From the NCBI GenBank assembly GCA_964057225.1, contig OZ059896.1, positions 4,092,001 to 4,156,000 of the forward strand: a stretch of DNA of 64,000 bases. Reading direction: 5' to 3'. This stretch comes from Auanema rhodensis (Eukaryota; Nematoda; Chromadorea; Rhabditida; Rhabditidae). Below, in pieces: positions 1-9,116 of the stretch (position 1 is the first letter of the stretch; each line of letters starts with the position of its first letter). The notes below the pieces were generated by a model. It was not told where the DNA came from. It searched no databases and worked only from the letters and a program-made list of their open reading frames with translations. Both the position numbers and the translations under genes were made by a program.

Positions 1-16
1 GAATGCACTATACTAC

Positions 17-33
17 ATTAAGAAAAGCTTAAT
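17..33. other. Variable head stem-loop
   Basis: In this copy ATTAAG (17-22) pairs perfectly with CTTAAT (28-33) around AAAAG. It is the most variable 17 bp of the monomer, yet several alternatives still pair: ATTGAG with CTTAAT (one G-T), ATTGGG with CTCAAT (one G-T), ATTGAG with CTCAAT (perfect; 16145). Others do not: ATTGTG with CTTAAT (a T-T), ATGGAG with CTCAAT (a G-A), ATTGAG with CTTTAT (a T-T). The head types are the most useful tags for tracing HOR structure. Confidence 0.7.
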
Positions 34-78
34 ACAAAAATTAGTTATGATCGTTTGAAAAATGATGCATTAGTGTAT

Positions 79-102
79 GTTGAGTTTCCATGTACACTCA
101 AC
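79..102. other. Inverted repeat GTTGAGT/ACTCAAC with 10-base spacer
   Basis: In A and in CAACATTGC-type B monomers the arms (79-85 and 96-102) are exact. In the common B form (ACTCAAAATTG) the arm shrinks to six pairs, TTGAGT with ACTCAA, and in CTCCAAATTG copies it is reduced further. An alternative overlapping pairing is AGTGTA (72-77) with TACACT (93-98), present in nearly every copy. TATGTCGAG copies lose one pair of the first form. Confidence 0.75.
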
Positions 103-111
103 ATTGCTTCC

Positions 112-190
112 AAAAACATTTTGACAAAAATTTTCCCGAAAAATTTCAAAATAATTTCACAAAAAGTAGATGTTTTTAGATTTCTTTTTT
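112..190. other. Phased A- and T-tract block, candidate intrinsic bend
   Basis: Runs of four or more A or T lie at 112-116, 119-122, 126-134 (A5T4), 139-143, 161-165, 173-177 and 185-190. Many centres are about 10 to 13 bp apart, close to one helical turn. Phased A-tracts are known to curve DNA and are common in satellite monomers. The block is kept in both subfamilies, though the exact runs around 131-146 differ between them. No curvature calculation was possible here. Confidence 0.55.
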
Positions 191-254
191 CAAGACAAAG
201 ACGATGGACATTGTTATTCAACAAAAAAATTAATTCTTCAGGGTGAAAATCGAG

Positions 255-276
255 GATATAAGTGTGAACTTATATC
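255..276. other. Perfect 9-bp inverted repeat with GTGA loop (per-monomer hairpin 1)
   Basis: Arms GATATAAGT (255-263) and ACTTATATC (268-276) are exact reverse complements around a 4-base GTGA loop. As RNA this would be a stem capped by GUGA, a member of the GNRA tetraloop class. The same arms occur in most B monomers and in the ACTTATATC copies of A. Variants weaken it mildly: ACCTATATC in many A monomers gives one A-C mismatch, GATATAGGT gives a G-T pair, and CGAAAATATA loses only the terminal pair. The position is given for the first monomer and recurs at the same monomer coordinates throughout. Confidence 0.85.
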
Positions 277-285
277 AGTTGATAT
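272..285. other. Dyad ATATCA-GT-TGATAT in every monomer
   Basis: Six-base arms flank a GT centre, and it overlaps GATATC (281-286). It shares bases 272-276 with hairpin 1, so the two could not form together in one molecule. A short dyad like this can also be a protein-binding site, but I have no protein to propose. One monomer breaks it (AGTTCATATC near 11513). Confidence 0.75.
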
Positions 286-288
286 CTC

Positions 289-360
289 GGTGCATTTTTA
301 AGCTAGCGCAAATCTGATAACACAGATCGACGCAGCTTAAAAATCCACATCGAATGCACT
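289..360. other. Outer stem enclosing hairpin 2 and crossing the monomer boundary
   Basis: GTGCATT (290-296) is the exact reverse complement of AATGCAC (353-359), the start of the following monomer; a G-T pair can extend it on each side (289 with 360, 297 with 352). The stem encloses hairpin 2 (300-338), so a transcript or single strand spanning a monomer join could fold into a long interrupted stem. It is weakened in tails with GTGCCTTTT or GTGAATTTT and in GAATACACT starts. Confidence 0.65.
300..338. other. 39-bp imperfect hairpin (per-monomer hairpin 2)
   Basis: AAGCT (300-304) pairs with AGCTT (334-338), GCG (306-308) with CGC (331-333), and ATCTG (312-316) with CAGAT (323-327), leaving a 6-base loop ATAACA or ATAGTA, a 1-base bulge and a 3-by-3 internal loop. 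Of 13 possible pairs all form in the CAAGCTAGCGC and TTAAGCTAGCGC tail types; CGGAAATCTG keeps the three stem segments, AATTTGATAACAC replaces one pair by T-G, AATTTAATAACAC loses the loop-closing pair, and CAGCTAGC loses the outermost pair. Confidence 0.8.
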
Positions 361-3120
361 ATACTACATTGGGAAACACTCAATACAAACATTAGTTATG
401 ATCGTTTGAAAAATGATGCATTAGTGTATGTTGAGTTTCCATGTACACTCAACATTGCTTCCAAAAACATTTTGACAAAAATTTTCCCGAAAAATTTCAA
501 AATAATTTCACAAAAAGTAGATGTTTTTAGATTCCTTTTTTCAAGACAAAGACGATGGACATTGTTATTCAACAAAAAAATTAATTCTTCACGGTGAAAA
601 TCGAGGATATAAGTGTGAACCTATATCAGTTGATATCTCGGTGCATTTTCAAGCTAGCGCAAATCTGATAACACAGATCGACGCAGCTTAAAAATCCGCA
701 TCGAATGCACTATACTACATTAAGAAAAGCTTAATACAAAAATTTGTTATGATCGTTTGAAAAATGATGCATTAGTGTATGTTGAGTTTCCATGTACACT
801 CAACATTGCTTCCAAAAACATTTTGACAAAAATTTTCCCGAAAAATTTCAAAATAATTTCACAAAAAGTAGATGTTTTTAGATTCCTTTTTTCAAGACAA
901 AGACGATGGACATTGTTATTCAACAAAAAAATTAATTCTTCAGGGTGAAAATCGAGGATATAAGTGTGAACTTATATCAGTTGATATCTCGGTGCATTTT
1001 TAAGCTAGCGCAAATCTGATAACACAGATCGACGCAGCTTAAAAATCCACATCGAATGCACTATACTACATTGGGAAACACTCAATACAAACATTAGTTA
1101 TGATCGTTTGAAAAATGATGCATTAGTGTATGTTGAGTTTCCATGTACACTCAACATTGCTTCCAAAAACATTTTGACAAAAATTTTCCCGAAAAATTTC
1201 AAAATAATTTCACAAAAAGTAGATGTTTTTAGATTCCTTTTTTCAAGACAAAGACGATGGACATTGTTATTCAACAAAAAAATTAATTCTTCACGGTGAA
1301 AATCGAGGATATAAGTGTGAACCTATATCAGTTGATATCTCGGTGCATTTTCAAGCTAGCGCAAATCTGATAACACAGATCGACGCAGCTTAAAAATCCA
1401 CATCGAATGCACTATACTACATTGGGAAACACTCAATACAAAAATTTGTTATGATCGTTTGAAAAATGATGCATTAGTGTATGTTGAGTTTCCATGTACA
1501 CTCAACATTGCTTCCAAAAACATTTTGACAAAAATTTTCCCGAAAAATTTCAAAATAATTTCACAAAAAGTAGATGTTTTTAGATTCCTTTTTTCAAGAC
1601 AAAGACGATGGACATTGTTATTCAACAAAAAAATTAATTCTTCAGGGTGAAAATCGAGGATATAAGTGTGAACTTATATCAGTTGATATCTCGGTGCATT
1701 TTTAAGCTAGCGCAAATCTGATAACACAGATCGACGCAGCTTAAAAATCCGCATCGAATGCACTATACTACATTAAGAAAAGCTTAATACAAAAATTAGT
1801 TATGATCGTTTGAAAAATGATGCATTAGTGTATGTTGAGTTTCCATGTACACTCAACATTGCTTCCAAAAACATTTTGACAAAAATTTTCCCGAAAAATT
1901 TCAAAATAATTTCACAAAAAGTAGATGTTTTTAGATTCCTTTTTTCAAGACAAAGACGATGGACATTGTTATTCAACAAAAAAATTAATTCTTCAGGGTG
2001 AAAATCGAGGATATAAGTGTGAACCTATATCAGTTGATATCTCGGTGCATTTTCAAGCTAGCGCAAATCTGATAACACAGATCGACGCAGCTTAAAAATC
2101 CGCATCGAATGCACTATACTACATTAAGAAAAGCTTAATACAAAAATTAGTTATGATCGTTTGAAAAATGATGCATTAGTGTATGTTGAGTTTCCATGTA
2201 CACTCAACATTGCTTCCAAAAACATTTTGACAAAAATTTTCCCGAAAAATTTCAAAATAATTTCACAAAAAGTAGATGTTTTTAGATTCCTTTTTTCAAG
2301 ACAAAGACGATGGACATTGTTATTCAACAAAAAAATTAATTCTTCAGGGTGAAAATCGAGGATATAAGTGTGAACCTATATCAGTTGATATCTCGGTGCA
2401 TTTTCAAGCTAGCGCAAATCTGATAACACAGATCGACGCAGCTTAAAAATCCGCATCGAATGCACTATACTACATGGAGAAACGCTCAATACAAAAATTA
2501 GTTATGATCGTTTGAAAAATGATGCATTAGTGTATGTTGAGTTTCCATGTACACTCAACATTGCTTCCAAAAACATTTTGACAAAAATTTTCCCGAAAAA
2601 TTTCAAAATAATTTCACAAAAAGTAGATGTTTTTAGATTCCTTTTTTCAAGACAAAGACGATGGACATTGTTATTCAACAAAAAAATTAATTCTTCAGGG
2701 TGAAAATCGAGGATATAAGTGTGAACCTATATCAGTTGATATCTCGGTGCATTTTTAAGCTAGCGCAAATCTGATAACACAGATCGACGCAGCTTAAAAA
2801 TCCACATCGAATGCACTATACTACATTGGGAAACACTCAATACAAACATTAGTTATGATCGTTTGAAAAATGATGCATTAGTGTATGTTGAGTTTCCATG
2901 TACACTCAACATTGCTTCCAAAAACATTTTGACAAAAATTTTCCCGAAAAATTTCAAAATAATTTCACAAAAAGTAGATGTTTTTAGATTCCTTTTTTCA
3001 AGACAAAGACGATGGACATTGTTATTCAACAAAAAAATTAATTCTTCAGGGTGAAAATCGAGGATATAAGTGTGAACCTATATCAGTTGATATCTCGGTG
3101 CATTTTCAAGCTAGCGCAAA

Positions 3121-3212
3121 TCTGATAGTACAGATCGACGCAGCTTAAAAATCCGCATCGAATGCACTATACTACATTGAGAAACGCTTAATACAAAAAT
3201 AAGTTATGATCG
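3121..3212 (+). repeat. B-like patch inside domain A
   Basis: The tail of the monomer at 2809 reads CTGATAGTACAG, whereas other A monomers have CTGATAACACAG, and the head of the next monomer (3160) reads ATTGAGAAACGCTTAAT followed by AATAAGTTATG. This combination is absent elsewhere in A but occurs in B, for example in the junction to the monomer at 9829 and again at 10180. Sequence on either side is ordinary A. It looks like a short conversion tract or the join of an exchange between subfamilies. Confidence 0.7.
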
Positions 3213-3510
3213 TTTGAAAAATGATGCATTAGTGTATGTTGAGTTTCCATGTACACTCAACATTGCTTCCAAAAACATTTTGACAAAAATTTTCCCGAAA
3301 AATTTCAAAATAATTTCACAAAAAGTAGATGTTTTTAGATTCCTTTTTTCAAGACAAAGACGATGGACATTGTTATTCAACAAAAAAATTAATTCTTCAG
3401 GGTGAAAATCGAGGATATAAGTGTGAACCTATATCAGTTGATATCTCGGTGCATTTTTAAGCTAGCGCAAATCTGATAACACAGATCGACGCAGCTTAAA
3501 AATCCACATC

Positions 3511-4563
3511 GAATGCACTATACTACATTGGGAAACACTCAATACAAACATTAGTTATGATCGTTTGAAAAATGATGCATTAGTGTATGTTGAGTTTCCA
3601 TGTACACTCAACATTGCTTCCAAAAACATTTTGACAAAAATTTTCCCGAAAAATTTCAAAATAATTTCACAAAAAGTAGATGTTTTTAGATTCCTTTTTT
3701 CAAGACAAAGACGATGGACATTGTTATTCAACAAAAAAATTAATTCTTCAGGGTGAAAATCGAGGATATAAGTGTGAACCTATATCAGTTGATATCTCGG
3801 TGCATTTTCAAGCTAGCGCAAATCTGATAACACAGATCGACGCAGCTTAAAAATCCGCATCGAATGCACTATACTACATGGAGAAACGCTCAATACAAAA
3901 ATTAGTTATGATCGTTTGAAAAATGATGCATTAGTGTATGTTGAGTTTCCATGTACACTCAACAATGCTTCCAAAAACATTTTGACAAAAATTTTCCCGA
4001 AAAATTTCAAAATAATTTCACAAAAAGTAGATGTTTTTAGATTCCTTTTTTCAAGACAAAGACGAGGGACAATGTTATTCAACGAAAAAATTAATTCTTC
4101 ACGGTGAAAATCGAGGATATAAGTGTGAACCTATATCAGTTGATATCTCGGTGCATTTTCAAGCTAGCGCAAATCTGATAACACAGATCGACGCAGCTTA
4201 AAAATCCGCATCGAATGCACTATACTACATGGAGAAACGCTCAATACAAAAATTAGTTATGATCGTTTGAAAAATGATGCATTAGTGTATGTTGAGTTTC
4301 CATGTACACTCAACAATGCTTCCAAAAACATTTTGACAAAAATTTTCCCGAAAAATTTCAAAATAATTTCACAAAAAGTAGATGTTTTTAGATTCCTTTT
4401 TTCAAGACAAAGACGATGGACAATGTTATTCAACGAAAAAATTAATTCTTCACGGTGAAAATCGAGGATATAAGTGTGAACCTATATCAGTTGATATCTC
4501 GGTGCATTTTCAAGCTAGCGCAAATCTGATAACACAGATCGACGCAGCTTAAAAATCCGCATC
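3511..4563 (+). repeat. Trimer segment of domain A, copy 1 (partner 7723-8775)
   Basis: Three monomers: an ATTGGG-head copy followed by two ATGGAG-head copies with CAACAATGC, GGGACAATG or GGACAATG, CAACGAAAAA and ACGGTGA. The same order occurs at 7723-8775, 4212 bp (12 monomers) downstream. Copy 1 has a private GACGAGGGACAATG at about 4060-4072. The second partner monomer (8425) keeps CAACAATGC but has GGACATTG and CAACAAAAA, so it is itself a mixture. Confidence 0.7.
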
Positions 4564-5265
4564 GAATGCACTATACTACATTAAGAAAAGCTTAATACAA
4601 AAATTAGTTATGATCGTTTGAAAAATGATGCATTAGTGTATGTTGAGTTTCCATGTACACTCAACATTGCTTCCAAAAACATTTTGACAAAAATTTTCCC
4701 GAAAAATTTCAAAATAATTTCACAAAAAGTAGATGTTTTTAGATTCCTTTTTTCAAGACAAAGACGATGGACATTGTTATTCAACAAAAAAATTAATTCT
4801 TCACGGTGAAAATCGAGGATATAAGTGTGAACCTATATCAGTTGATATCTCGGTGCATTTTCAAGCTAGCGCAAATCTGATAACACAGATCGACGCAGCT
4901 TAAAAATCCACATCGAATGCACTATACTACATTGGGAAACACTCAATACAAAAATTAGTTATGATCGTTTGAAAAATGATGCATTAGTGTATGTTGAGTT
5001 TCCATGTACACTCAACATTGCTTCCAAAAACATTTTGACAAAAATTTTCCCGAAAAATTTCAAAATAATTTCACAAAAAGTAGATGTTTTTAGATTCCTT
5101 TTTTCAAGACAAAGACGATGGACATTGTTATTCAACGAAAAAATTAATTCTTCAGGGTGAAAATCGAGGATATAAGTGTGAACTTATATCAGTTGATATC
5201 TCGGTGCATTTTTAAGCTAGCGCAAATCTGATAACACAGATCGACGCAGCTTAAAAATCCGCATC

Positions 5266-5967
5266 GAATGCACTATACTACATTAAGAAAAGCTTAATAC
5301 AAAAATTAGTTATGATCGTTTGAAAAATGATGCATTAGTGTATGTTGAGTTTCCATGTACACTCAACATTGCTTCCAAAAACATTTTGACAAAAATTTTC
5401 CCGAAAAATTTCAAAATAATTTCACAAAAAGTAGATGTTTTTAGATTCCTTTTTTTCAAGACAAAGACGATGGACATTGTTATTCAACAAAAAAATTAAT
5501 TCTTCACGGTGAAAATCGAGGATATAAGTGTGAACCTATATCAGTTGATATCTCGGTGCATTTTCAAGCTAGCGCAAATCTGATAACACAGATCGACGCA
5601 GCTTAAAAATCCGCATCGAATGCACTATACTACATTAAGAAAAGCTTAATACAAAAATTAGTTATGATCGTTTGAAAAATGATGCATTAGTGTATGTTGA
5701 GTTTCCATGTACACTCAACATTGCTTCCAAAAACATTTTGACAAAAATTTTCCCGAAAAATTTCAAAATAATTTCACAAAAAGTAGATGTTTTTAGATTC
5801 CTTTTTTCAAGACAAAGACGATGGACATTGTTATTCAACAAAAAATTAATTCTTCAGGGTGAAAATCGAGGATATAAGTGTGAACTTATATCAGTTGATA
5901 TCTCGGTGCATTTTTAAGCTAGCGCAAATCTGATAACACAGATCGACGCAGCTTAAAAATCCGCATC
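5266..5967 (+). repeat. Pair of length-variant monomers, 352 bp then 350 bp
   Basis: The monomer at 5266 has one extra T in the T-run after GATTCC (about 5448-5455), making it 352 bp and breaking the open frame seen in its neighbours. The next monomer, at 5618, lacks one A in the run after TTCAAC (about 5839-5845), making it 350 bp and extending the frame to 81 codons (5672-5917). These are the only length changes in domain A; both lie in homopolymer runs, so slippage or sequencing error could each explain them. Confidence 0.85.
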
Positions 5968-7722
5968 GAATGCACTATACTACATTAAGAAAAGCTTAAT
6001 ACAAAAATTAGTTATGATCGTTTGAAAAATGATGCATTAGTGTATGTTGAGTTTCCATGTACACTCAACATTGCTTCCAAAAACATTTTGACAAAAATTT
6101 TCCCGAAAAATTTCAAAATAATTTCACAAAAAGTAGATGTTTTTAGATTCCTTTTTTCAAGACAAAGACGATGGACATTGTTATTCAACAAAAAAATTAA
6201 TTCTTCAGGGTGAAAATCGAGGATATAAGTGTGAACTTATATCAGTTGATATCTCGGTGCATTTTTAAGCTAGCGCAAATCTGATAACACAGATCGACGC
6301 AGCTCAAAAATCCACATCGAATGCACTATACTACATTGGGAAACACTCAATACAAACATTAGTTATGATCGTTTGAAAAATGATGCATTAGTGTATGTTG
6401 AGTTTCCATGTACACTCAACATTGCTTCCAAAAACATTTTGACAAAAATTTTCCCGAAAAATTTCAAAATAATTTCACAAAAAGTAGATGTTTTTAGATT
6501 CCTTTTTTCAAGACAAAGACGATGGACATTGTTATTCAACAAAAAAATTAATTCTTCAGGGTGAAAATCGAGGATATAAGTGTGAACCTATATCAGTTGA
6601 TATCTCGGTGCATTTTTAAGCTAGCGCAAATCTGATAACACAGATCGACGCAGCTTAAAAATCCACATCGAATGCACTATACTACATTGGGAAACACTCA
6701 ATACAAACATTAGTTATGATCGTTTGAAAAATGATGCATTAGTGTATGTTGAGTTTCCATGTACACTCAACATTGCTTCCAAAAACATTTTGACAAAAAT
6801 TTTCCCGAAAAATTTCAAAATAATTTCACAAAAAGTAGATGTTTTTAGATTCCTTTTTTCAAGACAAAGACGATGGACATTGTTATTCAACAAAAAAATT
6901 AATTCTTCAGGGTGAAAATCGAGGATATAAGTGTGAACCTATATCAGTTGATATCTCGGTGCATTTTCAAGCTAGCGCAAATCTGATAACACAGATCGAC
7001 GCAGCTTAAAAATCCGCATCGAATGCACTATACTACATGGAGAAACGCTCAATACAAAAATTAGTTATGATCGTTTGAAAAATGATGCATTAGTGTATGT
7101 TGAGTTTCCATGTACACTCAACAATGCTTCCAAAAACATTTTGACAAAAATTTTCCCGAAAAATTTCAAAATAATTTCACAAAAAGTAGATGTTTTTAGA
7201 TTCCTTTTTTCAAGAAAAAGACGATGGACAATGTTATTCAACGAAAAAATTAATTCTTCACGGTGAAAATCGAGGATATAAGTGTGAACCTATATCAGTT
7301 GATATCTCGGTGCATTTTCAAGCTAGCGCAAATCTGATAACACAGATCGACGCAGCTTAAAAATCCGCATCGAATGCACTATACTACATGGAGAAACGCT
7401 CAATACAAAAATTAGTTATGATCGTTTGAAAAATGATGCATTAGTGTATGTTGAGTTTCCATGTACACTCAACATTGCTTCCAAAAACATTTTGACAAAA
7501 ATTTTCCCGAAAAATTTCAAAATAATTTCACAAAAAGTAGATGTTTTTAGATCCCTTTTTTCAAGACAAAGACGATGGACATTGTTATTCAACAAAAAAA
7601 TTAATTCTTCAGGGTGAAAATCGAGGATATAAGTGTGAACCTATATCAGTTGATATCTCGGTGCATTTTTAAGCTAGCGCAAATCTGATAACACAGATCG
7701 ACGCAGCTTAAAAATCCACATC

Positions 7723-8775
7723 GAATGCACTATACTACATTGGGAAACACTCAATACAAACATTAGTTATGATCGTTTGAAAAATGATGCATTAGTGTAT
7801 GTTGAGTTTCCATGTACACTCAACATTGCTTCCAAAAACATTTTGACAAAAATTTTCCCGAAAAATTTCAAAATAATTTCACAAAAAGTAGATGTTTTTA
7901 GATTCCTTTTTTCAAGACAAAGACGATGGACATTGTTATTCAACAAAAAAATTAATTCTTCAGGGTGAAAATCGAGGATATAAGTGTGAACCTATATCAG
8001 TTGATATCTCGGTGCATTTTCAAGCTAGCGCAAATCTGATAACACAGATCGACGCAGCTTAAAAATCCGCATCGAATGCACTATACTACATGGAGAAACG
8101 CTCAATACAAAAATTAGTTATGATCGTTTGAAAAATGATGCATTAGTGTATGTTGAGTTTCCATGTACACTCAACAATGCTTCCAAAAACATTTTGACAA
8201 AAATTTTCCCGAAAAATTTCAAAATAATTTCACAAAAAGTAGATGTTTTTAGATTCCTTTTTTCAAGACAAAGACGATGGACAATGTTATTCAACGAAAA
8301 AATTAATTCTTCACGGTGAAAATCGAGGATATAAGTGTGAACCTATATCAGTTGATATCTCGGTGCATTTTCAAGCTAGCGCAAATCTGATAACACAGAT
8401 CGACGCAGCTTAAAAATCCGCATCGAATGCACTATACTACATGGAGAAACGCTCAATACAAAAATTAGTTATGATCGTTTGAAAAATGATGCATTAGTGT
8501 ATGTTGAGTTTCCATGTACACTCAACAATGCTTCCAAAAACATTTTGACAAAAATTTTCCCGAAAAATTTCAAAATAATTTCACAAAAAGTAGATGTTTT
8601 TAGATTCCTTTTTTCAAGACAAAGACGATGGACATTGTTATTCAACAAAAAAATTAATTCTTCACGGTGAAAATCGAGGATATAAGTGTGAACCTATATC
8701 AGTTGATATCTCGGTGCATTTTCAAGCTAGCGCAAATCTGATAACACAGATCGACGCAGCTTAAAAATCCGCATC
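7723..8775 (+). repeat. Trimer segment of domain A, copy 2
   Basis: Matches 3511-4563 in head order and in the CAACAATGC/ACGGTGA variants. A single related monomer with the same variants sits at 7021, with a private CAAGAAAAAGACG (A for C). The distance between trimer copies is exactly 12 monomers, as expected if they spread by unequal exchange or amplification in whole monomer units. Confidence 0.65.
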
Positions 8776-9116
8776 GAATGCACTATACTACATTAAGAAA
8801 AGCTTAATACAAAAATTAGTTATGATCGTTTGAAAAATGATGCATTAGTGTATGTTGAGTTTCCATGTACACTCAACATTGCTTCCAAAAACATTTTGAC
8901 AAAAATTTTCCCGAAAAATTTCAAAATAATTTCACAAAAAGTAGATGTTTTTAGATTCCTTTTTTCAAGACAAAGACGATGGACATTGTTATTCAACAAA
9001 AAAATTAATTCTTCAGGGTGAAAATCGAGGATATAAGTGTGAACTTATATCAGTTGATATCTCGGTGCATTTTTAAGCTAGCGCAAATCTGATAACACAG
9101 ATCGACGCAGCTTAAA

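Larger units (their letters stand above)
1..351 (+). repeat. Reference monomer, subfamily A
   Basis: Segment map of one unit (positions also serve as monomer coordinates): 1-16 conserved start; 17-33 variable head stem-loop; 34-60 spacer; 61-78 ATGCAT-containing block; 79-102 inverted repeat GTTGAGT/ACTCAAC; 103-190 phased A- and T-tract block; 191-250 purine-rich block with GACGATGGACA and TTAATTCTTCAGGGTG; 251-289 strong hairpin region; 290-351 second hairpin region and tail. In A and in most B monomers one or more of GATATC (281-286), GCTAGC (302-307), ATGCAT (65-70) and TGTACA (91-96) are present; AAGCTT (25-30) occurs only in the AAAAGCTT head types. These give clear landmarks for phasing the array. 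Confidence 0.9.
1..1404 (+). repeat. Dimeric HOR in domain A, two copies of 702 bp
   Basis: Copies are 1-702 and 703-1404. Each pairs an ATTAAG-head monomer ending AGGGTGA, ACTTATATC, TTTTTAAG, TCCACATCG with an ATTGGG-head monomer ending ACGGTGA, ACCTATATC, TTTTCAAG. Small differences (TTAGTT versus TTTGTT in the first unit, TTTCTTTTTT versus TTCCTTTTTT, TCCGCATCG versus TCCACATCG at the end) show the copies are not identical. The regular alternation stops at the monomer starting at 1405. Confidence 0.8.
55..9021 (+). other. Repeated 63-codon open frame in subfamily A, judged non-coding
   Basis: Twenty-four of the 26 A monomers contain the same frame, opening with TTG at monomer position 55 and closing at TGA at 244-246; one copy (5672-5917) is extended to 81 codons by a 1-base loss, and the monomer at 5266 is broken by a 1-base gain. 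The encoded peptide is rich in Lys, Phe and Asn with no motif I recognise. There is no ATG start at its beginning. Differences between copies are nearly all amino-acid changing (Ile/Asn, Leu/Met, Lys/Glu, Gly/Arg, one Phe/Ser, one Trp/Gly, one Gln/Lys), the opposite of purifying selection. Subfamily B closes the frame with TAG. I read it as chance openness copied by tandem amplification. Confidence 0.85.

Noticed and set aside
228-327. Hammerhead ribozyme, known from some satellite RNAs
   Set aside because: CTGATAA/CTGATAG on the + strand does not fit CUGANGA. On the minus strand TCTTCAG gives CTGAAGA, which does fit, but no properly placed GAAA and no stem II or III follow. A seven-base match alone is expected by chance in an array of this size.
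300-338. tRNA or tRNA-derived element
   Set aside because: The hairpin is a single interrupted stem; I see no cloverleaf, no anticodon arm, and no A-box or B-box sequence.
1-351. CENP-B box in the monomer
   Set aside because: The pattern NTTCGNNNNANNCGGGN and its reverse complement do not occur; TTCG in B is followed by AAAAATTTC and CCCG in A is followed by AAAAATTTC, lacking the required second half.
5266-5967. Meaningful +1/-1 frameshift pair
   Set aside because: Both changes fall in homopolymer runs in adjacent monomers and the frame is not believed to be coding; slippage or sequencing error suffices.
55-9021. A family of 63-residue proteins encoded in tandem in domain A
   Set aside because: Starts are TTG without any initiation context, differences between copies are nearly all amino-acid changing, the frame is lost in subfamily B, and the sequence has the exact periodicity of satellite DNA.
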